DNA of 64,000 bases from Phoebastria nigripes (taxonomy: Eukaryota; Chordata; Aves; Procellariiformes; Diomedeidae). Positions 13,230 to 26,545 of this stretch are shown in pieces. Location of the stretch: the NCBI GenBank assembly GCA_035582835.1, contig JAYKAV010002739.1, positions 818,887 through 882,886 of the forward strand, in the 5' to 3' direction. Position 1 is the stretch's first letter. Every line of letters begins with the position of its first letter. The notes below the pieces were generated by a model. It was not told the DNA's origin. It saw nothing but the letters and a program-made list of their open reading frames with translations, and did no database searches. The translations under genes and the position numbers were made by a program.

Positions 13230-16200
13230 CAGTCTTCAGAGTTTTTACTGTTAGCCTTCCATCTGGAATTACTTTAAAATCTGGCTCTTAGATTAAGAGA
13301 GAAGAAAGAGCAAGTTGTAATTTTATATTAACAGATAAAAGAAATGAACATGTAAAATAAAAAAAAAAAATGTGCCAACCTGTAAATATCTGCTATGTAA
13401 GTTCTGGATGTTCACATTTTAAAATACTATCTAAGCATATCTCATGAGTTATGAGGCCAGGAGGGTGTAATGTATAACTAACAAAGAATAGATTACCTAC
13501 CTTTACAAGACTGTTTAGAATAATACATCTGATTTGTCTTGGCATTTGAAATACATTTATAGCACATGAGCTCCTTTTTCATTGCAAGCTGAGTACAACT
13601 ATGTGAACTATTACATTTTTCTCCTGCCGAAATCCAGAGAAATGAAATTGCTGCCTTGAGCCATGTTTTGAACTACTAACCACTGTCACTCAAACCAAGC
13701 AAAGCTTTAAAACTTACACTGCAAGACTTCTTCAGAAGCTACAATATCCCCCTCCAAGCCTCTGAGTCAGCTGCTGATGGGAACAGACTTTTTTCAGGTT
13801 GCCCCACAAGGTATTTACCTTTCAAGTCAATCACTGCTGAGTTCATTGTGTGTCGATCTTANCCGAGTACAACAGTAGGTCCCTAATAAGTATTTACAAG
13901 AAATGCTAGTGTGCCTAAAATGTTAGTGTACCATGACCATGCATGTGAAACAGCCCTGAGCGTGAAGACCTGACAGATGAATCTTGCTGTGTCCCCGTGC
14001 AATGAGATAAACAAATCTTTGCCTTTCAGGTTTTTTAATCAAACAAATAAAACCAAGAGAGATTTCTTTTGTTCTGTAATTGTATGTNTGTCAGTGCCGT
14101 GCCTTTCCCAGTTCATTTGTTGTGATTTATATTTTCAGAAAGCGTATGGTTGTGCTGCCTGAGAAATGTCTCTGTTGAATTGAATTCTCTGACTGCAGTA
14201 ACTCTAGATGAGCTCAATGTCTTAATCTGATTATGATTTCTTGTTTTTGTAAAACCACTGTGTACAGTGGCTGTGTTACTTATAGTAATTAATTTTGGTC
14301 TCATCCTGCAAATTCTTCACTGCATGGGAATTGCCAGAAAAGATTTTTTCTTGCATGTAATAAACCAAAATAATATACTACAGGCAAGTTTCTATTTAAA
14401 GATCGTGCCATAGGTCAAACTCTGCTTTAGTTGTCTAAGTTCAGATAAAGCATCAAGAAGTTAAAAAGGAACAGGAAGGTTTTCTAAAACTTCAGCAAGA
14501 CTCCTGTAAGCACTGGCATTAATACACCAAAATATGACTGAATATCGAAGGTGGCTGGAAGACCACTGTTTTTATCTGCAGATCTCTCTGGTGAAGGAAG
14601 GACATCCACAGAGGACGTGAGAAAAGCAGAGTACAAGGATTAAAGGACCAGGGGTGGCCTGAGTTCCTTTGGCTGGGAATCTAGCAAAGCTGGGCTCTGA
14701 GAAAGTGTACTATAACTGCAGTATTAACACTACATGCCAGCAGCAAATGGCCAGCAGACAGTACTTGTGTAGCAGACCAGGGAAAAAAACTTAAACTCAT
14801 ATGTGGCCAGATCATAACTACAAATGTGTCAGCAGCCCTGTGCCTTTTGTGCTAGGGGACTCGTCACCACCTGAAATCAGAAGCCTTCTCCAAAGTAGCT
14901 AAACTGGGATTAAGGCCTTCAGGATTAGGGCAATTGTAGGCAATGTGTTAGAAGCAAAATATATCCCAAGAAAAGCACATTATACATGAATTTTCCCTAT
15001 GGACTTCAGGAAGCAGGAGATGCGAAAGAGCCAACAGATCAGACAGTCTGCTTCCCTCTGATGACAGGGACTGCTCTTCACCTGTCCTTCCCAGTGTTTG
15101 GTACTGGGCAGCCAGCCTTATTTTAAGCACATCAAGCAATGACACACTTAGCCTTTCCCTTGCAGGACTCCATTCCTAACCTTCCAGCCCTCTATAAAAG
15201 GAAACTTTTTAATATACATGCCAAAATAATGCAGCCTGCGATTTTGGGAGCATGCCATTTTGTTTCTCAAATTGGCAAGAATTACTTTTAAATTCAAAAT
15301 AAAAAAAGAAGGAAAACCTTTCCAGTTTGAAGGCAAGATTTTACCTAAGGGAAAGCTCATCTTACAGCCCAGTACGACAAAGATATCTGCTGCCTGCCCC
15401 GAGTACTGAGTTGGAATTGGAAGCACTGCCTTCCCACNCCTTTGAATTTTCAAAGGTGATAGTAACAAAGTGACCCAGTTTATACATTTAGCTTTAGCAT
15501 CCTTTTGTTGCTGAAAGTAAAGAAATCATGACTTCGGCAGCAGGAGGTTGGAGGCACAGCCCATTCTGTTAGGTAAACTATGCTGGGAGATTTTTGGCTT
15601 AGCCGATGAGGTCTTACATTCATCTTAATGGTCTTTCTCAGGCTGGCTGTGTGGGTGGTGGGTCAGGGTTTCCTGAATGGGAGGAAGAGGAAATGGGGCA
15701 CAAAGGGAGCCCCTGAGAGGAGATTGGGAGACCACTGTCCAGACATGATGAAAAGGAGGAAGACACAGCATGTCATGGAGGAGAGNGGCTGATCCTGACC
15801 CAGCAGGGAAAAGCAGGGATACCTGAAGGCCTGGCATCAGGAGGATGTGCTATNGCAGCAAGTACTGAAAATGGGGACAGAGAAGCACAGCACACCAGCT
15901 TCGGGGGGTGGGAGGGGAGTCTCCGGTGGCTGCAGGGGGAACAAGGTCCTCTCAGATCTGCTTTGCGCAAAACGCTTGCTTGTTTCCCAACAGTTCACTT
16001 CTGGTTTTGTACAGTTCACTCTGCACAATCTGCACAGTCACCGATGGTCGCATTAGCCAGGGAACCATGTGCTGTGTACAGAAGCTCTCTCAGTGCACGC
16101 ATACAGCAGTGCAAGCCAGGCAGTCTTGCCATTTTCCATACAGCTACTGTTACAGGCTCCCAAAACACGTGAGTTATTTACTCATTATTGGCTGCCCAGT

Positions 16201-16548
16201 CCCAGGCATGGTGCTTTCCAAATAACATGAAGACACAAATCTCTCCCTACAGAACACAATCCAAAATAGGAAAGATCTTGTTGGAACAGTGGTAAGGGAC
16301 ACCAGATACAAGCAAAGGGCTCAAGGCAATTAGCAGTGATCACCCTCTTAAAATACTTTTGCTACTGTTGTCATGACACAGCAACTTTCCATTCTCCCAT
16401 TGCCTTCATTTTATTTCTCATCCAGCTAAACACAAAAACTTTGCGGTAATAACATGTCTTTTCCAGGAAAGCTCATGTATAATATCAGCTGGATGAGAAC
16501 TTCAGAACTCCTGTACAAGGCAGTCATCTTAACTGTTTATGTGGCAAT

Positions 16549-16572
16549 GGACTATCTAAAGGACTATCTATA
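16549..16572. repeat. Tandem 12-bp duplication
   Basis: GGACTATCTAAA is followed directly by GGACTATCTATA. Two copies only. Confidence 0.8.
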
Positions 16573-18989
16573 AATTTCTTATTTGATTATATCCCTTTCT
16601 TATGAATAAGCCTCTGAATAAGAAGAAAGCCTCTCCTTTCTACCCATCAAGAATTACTACATAGCCGTGGCATGAGCAGGTGCCATCCCACACTGACCGA
16701 TGGGTGAACCGCCTGTCCATGGCTCATGTGTCGGGCAGTGCTCAGCATATTCACAGGGAATTGCCTCTGAAAAAAGCTAATGGGCCTCACTGTCTGAAAT
16801 ATGACCATTTTCTCAGTAGTGGTAGAAAAATGTGCTGCAAAATATCTCAGTAAACAGACTGACCTATTCTCCTGGGCAAGATGCTGAGAAAGTGGGTTAA
16901 ACACTGTGGCTAGTCAGATGTGTTAATAGATGAGCTGTATTCTCAGCGCTGATCCCAAGAAGAATACGCAGAGCAAATGTCACTTTTACAGCCACTAACT
17001 GAACATGACTATGGCTGATAGCACTTTCCTACCTCCTCTGCCTACCCTCAAAGACTATGTCCCATTTGTTTATTGGAAATATTCATATTTCCCCAAAGAT
17101 TCACCAGGGACTGCATCTCTCTGCCAATGGGGCCTTATATGTCGAGTTACTATTCTGCATTTGCCTCTTACACTTGCCCGATCCAGCCAATTTGAATCAT
17201 CATGTTCATGCAGCATTTCTGCCAGCAGAAGAGGGAGTGCAAATTATGCCTAACTTTGCATTTGGTTATGCCACCCCTCAGGGTCATCAAAGCAACACCG
17301 GGGAGGTCTACATTCAAACTGGGTGACCCTAAGTAACTTTCAGTTTTGCATATGCTTTCAAAGCAACAAACAACCCTGGGTAAACTGTTGAACAAGTAGT
17401 GTTCACAAGGAGATGGACAGAAGGAAGGAGACAGCAAGGAAAAATAGCATTGGTTGAAGTGAAACATCCCTTCACAAGGCCTGATAACATGAGATGAGGA
17501 TCTTCTGCACATTGGGTTATGACTTCCACATATTTTTGTACGTGGACCTGCCCAGACCCAAGCTCATGCGTCAAGACACCACTCAGCTCTCAGCTCATCA
17601 GTGGCAGCCATCAGAACCACAGAAGTTAGTCCTAACAGAAGCTAGGCTCAAATTTAACACTCTAGTTTAAGTGCATCTCTAGAAGCGAAAGATAAAATTT
17701 GCTTCTAACTGCAGATAGCTTTTTTCTAGCCTGCTGGAAACTGGCTGACAATTATTCCTGTGAGATTTTTGTACTGCAAGTAGCCCCAGAAACACCACAT
17801 TTCAGCAAGATGGCTGCCACCAGCAATAGGTCTGTAATGCCAACTGCAATTAAAACCTTGAAAAATAGCATGCAGTATCTCACAGTTTATGAATAGCGAT
17901 GAGTACATTATTGCTCATAGACCCTTGAGCTCAGCACAAACCTTGGGTAATTTTTCATTATCCTGCAATCCTCTGCACCTTCAAATCAATCACAGTTCTG
18001 CCATGGACTTCTAAAAAGGCAGGGTAGGATATCTCAGGACATGCAAAAACCCACCTGCTCTGAATACACAACAAGGAAAGCACAGCTCATGCTGTAGCAG
18101 CAGCACTAGCATAAAGCAACACAACCTATATCAGTCCAGCTAAAATACACCCACTGTTGCACGATTTATAACAGAGCATTCTCAGTGGTACAGTTGGAAG
18201 GAATTAATTCTGGAAGGTAAGACAGATTCAAAGAAACTGTTTTTCTGTTAAAAAAATAAAAAGGCTATAATTCCTCTCTTCTTATTTTAAAAAAAGAAAA
18301 AAAGCCAGCTGGGAAGGGCATCCAAAGTTTCCCTTATGCACAACAAAGCCAGCCATGGCCTTGCACATCTTCAGGCCATATGAAGATGAGAGAGAATTGG
18401 TAGTAGCACATGGCCAGATCCTTTTTACCAACTGGTAGCTGAGACCTGTCTCACTGAACAGGTCAAGATCCCTGTTGCTTCTGTATGAAACTAATAGGAG
18501 TTACATATATGCAAATAGAGGGACTAACTCAATGTACATATTCTTCCCAGTATGTTTTGAACAGGGTGTTATTCTATAAATACCTATACTCAGAGGGATG
18601 GCTTCAGGCCCTGCTAAGGCTATGCTGTAGCATCAGGGGCTCAACAGCTGTGTGATGAGACCAGGGTGGTGCAGGGCACCTAGCTGGGTGGTTGAGCATC
18701 TCCTGCCCATCTTCTGGGGGATTCCCAGAAGCACACCCACAGCATCCTGGAAGAGATGCCACAGGGCTGCGCAAGCAGGGAGTGCGATATCCTGGCAGCA
18801 ATGGATGAAATCCTGACTCCCCTTNGTGATGTTGCATTCCTTTATTTCCCTGTAGCCAGAGTTTTCATGGGTGACTTTGCTAGATCACAGCAAGGATCAA
18901 ATGCCACCTGTCTCTAAAACAGCCTCCAAAGGCAGTTTGGTACATGGGTAAAAGCAATAGAATGATGTAACCCCCTCAGTCTGCTGTTT

Positions 18990-19200
18990 GGCCTTCAGCT
19001 TGTAACTACTGCTGGCACCCTACCAGGCTGTGCGTGCACGCAGTCCTCGAGCCTCCAGCCCCAGCTCAGAGGTGACCGTAGCGCTGGCCTCCCTCTGTGA
19101 CCGCCCCTTGGCTGCCACCTCCACCTCTCTGTCCTCACTCACACCCAGCTGCTTCTGCTTGCACGCCTCAGGCAACGGTTCCTTCCCTTCCTTCTGCTCA
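18990..19200. other. Small G+C-rich, CpG-containing patch
   Basis: About eight CpGs fall in roughly 190 bases, including GTGCGTGCACGCAG and GACCGTAGCGCTGG, in an otherwise A+T-rich stretch. It has C- and T-rich composition, and there is no open frame of note or recognisable repeat. Confidence 0.3.
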
Positions 19201-22200
19201 GAGGATTAGCAAATCAAGCTGGATACTAACCCAGGAGGCNACATAGTTCCCCATAAAAAGCCGACAATGCATGACAGTCTGCTGTGCTGTGCCCCAGCTG
19301 TGTACTCAGTGACCCCGGGTCTGAAACAACACAGAAAGCATTGAGCCCAGTGCCCCTGGTATCTGACTTGGATCCATGTAAATGAATGATTAACAACTAC
19401 TCAGAAAAACCCACTTGAACCATACAAAATGTTTTAGCTCTGTATTTCTGGAAAAGCGAGTTTTAACACTTGCATTTGTACCTTTTATTGCAAAGCCTCA
19501 GTTCACCGCTTCAAGTCGAAGTTATGGGCAGAGATATGCTATGTAGGACCACAAACCACGGATATTTTGGGATTCAGTTTGCTTGGGTGCTATGAGGTGG
19601 ACATTTTAGCAAATGTAGTGCATAGCAGGTAATACTGCTGGTCTTTCTTTCCACCCACAACATGTTTAGCTCCAGCAGCAACAATACATACTTCAGGCTG
19701 CTGGCCAGCTGTAATAAGATGGATCCATATCTCAGGAAGAACAAGGTGGTCTCTGAAAGTCTCCTCTTTCTGAGACTGCCTCTGGACCTGGTAACTATTA
19801 CAGCTAGTAGAACTGAAGTACAGGAGGCATTTGTGGTACNGAAAGGCTGTTAGATTAATGGCTTCAGAGGAACGGTTTAACAGAGAGGAAAATTTAACAG
19901 TCATTGTTTGGGTTTATTAAAGGAGGGAAGGTCTGGGACCAGTTCTCTAAAGAGTTAACATCCCACAGGGCCTGAGATGCTTCTCCTGCTGCTTGCAGAG
20001 ACCCATTAGAGACTGCAGCATGGATGAGAGGTGCAAATCCTGCTCTGGGTCTCAGGCTAGAGGAGGAAGGAAAGGCCATGGAGCAGTGGGAGAGAGCAGA
20101 TGGAGATGACAGTTTTTTCTGCAGCTGAATTACCAGGGTTTTGAGGTATTGTCAAACCCTGATAGTGGTGAGGGTGTCTGTCCCCTAATTCAACATTATG
20201 CCAGTCTATTACAGGCTGGGCTGAGGCCACTAACTCATTTCATATGACCAACATAATGTGGACATCACATCTGGTTACATGAGTAATATGATGGCCAGCA
20301 GGAGCCTGAAAGTAAAAAGTTCGGTGACATTTTATTTTCTCTCTGAGTTCCTGGAAAGATAAAATGAAAATAGGAAGCAAACATCTGAATGAAAGAAATC
20401 CAAGTGGTATTTATGGATTTTTTTGCTAGGCAAATGCCATTACTAAAACAGACTCTCAAATACATGCAATGCTCATAGGGCCCTCCCTATTTCCCCAAGA
20501 CTGTCTATTCATTGGTGTATGCCTGTGTGTGCTTACCTTGTTAAAACCACCCCAGCAGTGTGAAGTTGAGCTATGGAAGATGTAAGTCTATGGGAAGCAT
20601 TCAGCTCTGACTCATTATCTGTATCTAACCGNAGGATCATGAGCTCAGAAACAGAGAGCAACTCTCACATCAGCACAAGTAGCCTACAGCATTCTTTTCT
20701 TCAGTTATTTTGTCATGCGGCATATAGTTTTGTTTGATTTTTCATCCCAAACATGGTTACTGTAACACTNTAAAGTAACCCGGTTGCTCTCCTCCACATT
20801 TCTGCACAGAATTAATGAATGAGTAAGAGAGCATGGATAAGAGAGGCAGGCTCTTTGGCAATGTGCTTGTTAAGCTGCTGGCAAATTGCCTTGCTCAGGA
20901 TGAGGAACAGCAGCTGAAAACAACCAAACACCAAGTCTCCATCATGATGCCTCAGGACTGCAGTGCTGTTGCTAGGGTCCCTGCTTGCAAAGTGCCATGG
21001 TTGAATAAAGTAGGTCAAGAAAATTACCATTATAATGAGACTCTCCTTGCTGTTCTCTAGCCTGCCCCCAACCTGGCCCTGGGCCGCTGTAAGACCTTCC
21101 TCATTGCTTGATCTTGGCTTCCTGCATGGTGGCCCATCTGCACAGAAGTGGCAAGAAACTCCATTTCAGCCCAGCCTTCAGCCTGGTGGGAAAGACTCAC
21201 AGCTTAAAAAAAAAAAGGGAGCTGTTGGGTGGAAGCCCCCAGGCCAAGGAGAACCCACACTTCCCAGGTGAGCCCTGCAGGCTATTGCCATCTCTTCCCC
21301 TTCCATCAGGCAGCCGCTCTCTGGTATAGACTCAGTACTGAAAGGATGGATTTGAAGATGGATGTATTTAATGTGAAGCCCTGATTTAGATGCCCATTAA
21401 GATATACGCCTGTCGTGCTGTTTCTCTTTGGCTGACCAAGCATCTCCTTCTTCACTCCCTGGGAGCATTTTCTGTGGAGCTGCCTGGTCTTGTTACACCA
21501 TCCACCAGAAAGACAGGCACATATTTCTGTCAGAATATACTCATTTAATGAGTTAACACTAAGCATCTAACCTAGGAGGCCCTAGATGCCACACATCTGC
21601 CCTATTACAACCCTACTGGTACAAACTTGCTTTATGACTTATGTCAATTTGCTTAGGGGCTGCCTTATGAGTCAGGCAGGGTTCAGGACCAAGACAATGT
21701 ACNCAAAAAGTACCAACCAAGAAGAGTCTCTGAAAGGTCCTGTTAGCCAGGCATAGGGCAGTTCCTCCTCTGCTCCCTCCTGGGAGTAGACTTGTTAGCT
21801 GGCCTATATCATCACTGCGGTGTTATCTCAGTAGTCCAGACGGTAACAAATATTTTGGAGAGCAAGATGGAGAGTGGTGCCCAGGTTTGATTCATTTCTG
21901 CTCTTCCCATTTTGTGAACAAAGATATGTTCTCTCTGCTCCTGTGCTACTACTCAGGAAGACTAAGATCGGGTTGTTTGGTCCGTGGCACAACCCAGCCC
22001 TTAACCCTACCTTCCTAGCTAGCCATACCTGAGCATTGCTAAGAAAATGACCCAGTCCATGACATTAAGAAAGAAATTGCTTCTGTCTCCATTCTGTCAC
22101 CGAAATGAAAATATTAATAGCTACTTACTTAATAACTATGAATTAGATAATGTTTGTACAGTGCTTACCTACCAAGAAGAGCTAGGAAGTGTTAAGGGTT

Positions 22201-22926
22201 TAATAAAAAATGCTGAACTGGAAAATTGCATGAAAATTAGCTCCTATGAAAACAATAAACCTTTTATGTTTGTACAATGACTTTTTATTCTTCAGCAGTG
22301 TTGCTGTTGTTGAGCTTTTCCATTTCCTTCATAAATGCCAACTGTCTGATGAGAAGGCTATTTACTATGAGTGCTGGTGATACCTAATCTCTATCTTTAT
22401 CTCAGAAAGGTCTTGGCGGGAGGGAGAGGCAGTCATATGCCCTCTGATAACAGCAAAGCCCAAAGTGAGGAATATAATTACACATGTATTTTTGTCATCC
22501 TTTTGCCTGAGGGCATAGACAGTATTTTGGATCTAGCTCTCTTCATGTCAAAGAGAAACAGATGATGCTAGCCAAGTACTTTCTTTGGTGCCCTCCTCTT
22601 TATTTACAAAGACTGCACGGGGAGTGCTATTTCCATGAAAGCAGCAGAAGCAAAACAGAATCAATCACCATGTTCAGAGATCCCTAAGTCTGCCTTCCCA
22701 AAGGGGTTCGTGCTAAATATCACTGCTTCCATTTCCTCTGACAGAGATTCTCGCTATTTTGTTTTCCTTATCTGTTCTGGTTTTGTCCGCACGCAACCAT
22801 TCTGGAGAGCAATTCCCAAAACTTTGCCTTTGTCACCTGCCTCAGGGAACCCTCCTTAGACTCGCAGCTCCATTGCTGCCAGGATGCCTGGTGAGCAGTG
22901 ATTTCCTGGGACATCTTATCATGACA

Positions 22927-22950
22927 TAAAGGTCTACTTTTAGACCTTTA
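22927..22950. repeat. Perfect 10-bp inverted repeat with 4-base loop
   Basis: TAAAGGTCTA, loop CTTT, then TAGACCTTTA: a perfect hairpin of 24 bases. It is too short for a miRNA precursor by itself, and flanking pairing is not evident. Confidence 0.9.
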
Positions 22951-24862
22951 GCTCCATCTGATTAGCTCAAAACCCCAGGATATGGTACAGCTGTTCCCTA
23001 TAAGCAGGTACATAAGTGTAACCAAAGACCTGCTTCACAGCAACCATAATAAGCTTTCAGCATAAAAGGAGAACTCCAGGAAAGAAGAAAAAGGCTACGA
23101 GTTTCAAAGTACCAAGCTTACAGCTAGAAAAAGAGTCAGATGGCATCTGTTGTGCTGAGACTTTGTCATCTTGTTTTATTTTATCTCTCAGCAGTTGCAA
23201 TTGTCCTTTGATTCTGGCTATAGTGCTATTTTCCCATGAATTCTATTTGGATTTATATAAAGGGTTTCATTGAACCAGATTTCTTATGTATGTTAAAGTG
23301 TTCCTTGGTCCTGCTGTTATTTATGTATTTCTTCACTAGGTTTTTTAAGTACCTGACAAGAGGACTCCAGGTACTGTTAACTGTCCTTTAAGATACTTCT
23401 TTGACACAAATGCCAGTTCCAATCAGATCAAACAACCCAACAGTGAAATCAACCTTGTACATGTTCCCCATTTCAACCCTGTCCAGTGCTGCTCTCCTCA
23501 TGAACTATGCCCTGTGCTCATCTCCTGAGGATGAGGACAATTTCTTTAAGACCTGCAAGAAAACAGCACCAGACGCCCACACTTTCGTGTTTCAAAATGC
23601 TCCACCACAGGTACTGCTGCTGGCTACAGCTGTTGCAATGGCAAGGACAGCAGGAGAATATAGAGGGTGCAGTTGTAATGTGTAATTTCCTTTGGCACCC
23701 TACGCTTTCTGCTATTCTTTTCAAAGCTAGGGCATTTAACACAACACGTCCACTTTGTACAATGCTGGCAAGAAATCTCCATATTTGACAGTCATTGCTG
23801 GTGATCAGTTCTGATGCAGCTGCTGGCAGAAGATTTTGGGGACAGAAGAGAGTGGTCCTATATTAATAAGGGATTTTAATAATGAAATTCAACTACCAAA
23901 AGTGTAGTCACTACCAGTGATAGGAAGCAGCACTTCCCACTGCTCCCCAGCCATTCTGCTCCATCGCAGCTGCCAGTGCAAAATAATCTTCAGAAATACT
24001 AGTGAATGCAGGGAATTAAGGAGTCATATATAGTGCTTATATAGTGCTGGAGACAAACCAGGCCAGGAGACTTGTCAGAGACAGGAGATGGGGCAGCTCT
24101 TTGCTGCTCTAAGTCCAGAGGAACTGCTGGATCAGGGTGCAAATTAGAGCATCTTCAGGCTGGAAATCAAACCAGCCTTGAATGGCCTTTACATATAAAC
24201 ACCTTCTTAGCATTAGCTAGGGCATGAATAAGACCAACATCCATAAAGAGGAGAGCCTCTCAGCTGGGTCAAAGTCCTGCCTGCCACATATGGTGTTTCA
24301 TGGGAGAAACAACTCTAATCCGCTAACTCTGAACTCATCACGTGTAAGGGTTGCCATGGGGACATGCTGATATTGTGCCATTTTAACATTTCTCTTCCAG
24401 ATTCCTCAATAAAGTGACTATGTAGGCTTCTAGGCAATAAATATGCATATAAAAATGTGAATATACAAACCAACCCATCAAGCAACTTCAAAGCTGTGAT
24501 ATACCCCCATCCTGGCAGACTTGAGTATTAGCTGCTATTTGCACAGTACCTGTGGGAGCATTCACTGTCCCCAGACTCCTCTGTGCCATGAATGCAAAAA
24601 GGAAAAATATNTGGGTGAATGGCTCATAAACGCAGCTCTCTCTCACAGTGGGCCAAGACAGGGAAGGAGGGAGCTGTGAAATGTTTAAGAGAAGCTTCTG
24701 AACATCATCTGTAAAGCTCTACCTGTGCTTTACTTATGACACATTTTCAGCAGACTCAAATTCTTTAGTCTATAGTAAGATGACAGAATTGACGTAAAGA
24801 GCAGTAATCTAAACATCCTGCTGAACAGGTGGGAGGAAGGGGAGACAAGCCTGAAAGCTTAC

Positions 24863-24917
24863 CCAGAAATGCCTGTGGCTTCTCAGTATTCAGCCTTTTT
24901 TCCTTGCCAGGCTGTAT
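24863..24917 (-). other. Exon-like segment, 55 nt (minus)
   Basis: On the minus strand a long T-rich tract and CCTTTCCCAG precede 18 open codons plus one base, ending TTCTGG|GTAAGC. One frame is open. If splicing used the stronger CAG just upstream, that frame would meet TAA at once. Weak candidate. Confidence 0.08.
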
Positions 24918-25302
24918 CTGGGAAAGGATTTACTGAAAAAAAAGGAGGTCAGGGTGTAGGAAATGAGGGAGAAGGGAGAGAAAGATGGCAAAGAGGCAAG
25001 GAAAAGGGAGAAGAGTGCTGCAGTTAACATTAGCTGATGCAGCATATGATCCATGTCCTGTGACAGGAATAGGGCTGAGTGACAGTACAGCAAGTGGCTC
25101 TCCNCCGGCACCCATGTTGCTGCTAAATATGACTCTGCCAGTTCTTCAGGTATAAAGAATGGAGGAGTCTTCTGGGGAAAATTAATAATACCACTGGAGT
25201 CAGTGAAATTTCTCCAGGGATACTGTAAGGCAAAACGGTGCCTGATGAGGATGTCCTAGCAAATGGAAAATGGTCTGTGTTGATCCTCAAGCCCAGAAAC
25301 TG

Positions 25303-25590
25303 AGGGTATGTTCACACGGCAGGCTGCGCTGTGGCACAGAGCTAGCACAAGCTCAAATCTTCATGGCAGTTTTCAGTGCCCTGCAACTGCCCTCCAGCGC
25401 AAAGTCTTGGACTCTCCATGTTGTCCTAGCCTTGAAGCATGGGTGGCAGCATCTTGAGAACCTCTCTGCAGGGAAACCTTATGCATGTCCCACTTCCCAC
25501 CGCTACCCAGGGCCCTCTGACCCATGGCCACTCTGGAGATGCCCACTCTGAGTTACGCATTGGGGCAGTTCTGCTGGCAGCAGAAGCTGG
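25303..25590. mobile_element. Possible DNA-transposon relic
   Basis: The stretch starts GGGTATGTTCACACGGCAGG, resembling the 'GGGTATGTCTACACTGCAG' terminus of an old non-autonomous DNA transposon seen in turtles and birds. It continues as a G+C-richer block with CACAGAGCTAGCACAAGCTC. I cannot see the matching terminal inverted repeat (it would end TGAACATACCC), so the right limit is a guess and the call is tentative. Confidence 0.25.
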
Positions 25591-26059
25591 TGTAAATCTG
25601 CCTTTAAGTCTAGAGGTGAAGGCAGGATGACTTTAGGAAATGCTTTCTGACTGTCCTTCTTCCCAAGGGATGGTTCTGAGAACGAAATTGAGAAAAACCT
25701 CCAAGGAAGCAGGATATATAACTATGCTACTTCATGCATCCTGCTTATCAGCACTCTGATAATGTAATCTTGTAGATCCACTTCAATTTTTAATACATAG
25801 ATATTTTTAAACAGGTATTTAAGTTGTTAAGGTGAGACTGAGTCAGGTGAATAAATATTTGGCAGGTTTTTGATGGTTGAGTGGAATTAGAATACAAAAT
25901 GTTCTTGATAAATTGGAGAAGCTTCCTGGAAAAAAATCAAGGTGGTTCTCAGCAGGGATCAGTGCAGTATACTACACCCAGACAGGCATAGTCACCTAGG
26001 CAAATGAGTATACACCGAGCTGGACCGCAAGTTCTAGAATAACATCTAATAATTACAAC

Positions 26060-26545
26060 GGATAATAATGTTTGCATGAGTCAACGCTATTGGGAAGGGA
26101 AAACATCACCCTGGATTATAAAAAGAGGCGTAAAACCTGAAAGTCACTCTACTGTTAAGACCTCAGCTGGAGTAGTATGTCCAGTTTTGGGCAAAACACT
26201 TCAAGAATGATCTGGAGCAGCTGGAGAGTATGAAAAAGAACATCAGAATATCAGAAGTCTGAGAAACATCACCAGTGAATAGTGATTGAGCTAATTTGTG
26301 CTTATTGCAAAGGAAGCCTTAAAATATATACAAGGCAATTGCAAAGGGGAAGGGAACAACTTGTTATTGCCTGTTTAGGTAAGACATAATGGGCCTAAAT
26401 TGCAACAAAGAAGGTTCAGAGGCAAAATTAGGAACTATTCTATGTCAATAAGGATAATGGGGCACAGGAATAGATATGATGGATCTCCATCACTGGAGCC
26501 TTTGACTAGGAATTATGGAGTCTTTTGGAGGGTGGGATAGGAAGG
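26060..26545 (+). mobile_element. Degraded CR1-type LINE fragment (3' part)
   Basis: This is an old 5'-truncated copy of a CR1/L3-clade LINE. Direct hallmarks are AAGACCTCAGCTGGAGTA followed by TGTCCAGTTTTGGGC (26158-26192), which is the C-terminal reverse-transcriptase segment that reads RP-LE-CVQFW in intact copies. Further on come GGGAACAACTTGTT, ATGGGCCTAAATTGCA and GGATCTCCATCACTGGAG, all in the order seen in CR1/L3 consensus sequences. Stops and frame breaks occur throughout, so there is no protein. The 5' limit is approximate and the copy fades out near 26540. No 8-bp 3' terminal microsatellite is visible, so the 3' end is lost or from an older subfamily. Confidence 0.8.

Larger units (their letters stand above)
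13230..22926. other. Unique DNA, no gene seen
   Basis: It holds the GC patch at 19.0-19.2 kb, a 12-bp tandem duplication at 16.55 kb and a G+C-richer part at 18600-18840. Minus-strand donor-like sites at 20535 (AACAAG|GTAAGC) and 22165 lack a convincing open exon. It carries ten of the window's 33 N's. Confidence 0.5.
22951..26059. other. Unique DNA with a possible transposon relic
   Basis: Three overlapping frames of 74-94 codons at 23401-23788 are mutually exclusive and not convincing. The only other items are the weak exon-like piece at 24863-24917 and the tentative relic from 25303. Confidence 0.5.

Noticed and set aside
20540..20575. Minus-strand donor AACAAG|GTAAGC with a short open piece
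   Set aside because: Only about 34 nt, no convincing acceptor, one usable frame; not above chance.
22166..22215. Minus-strand exon-like piece ending TTGGTAG|GTAAGC
   Set aside because: Stops in every frame.
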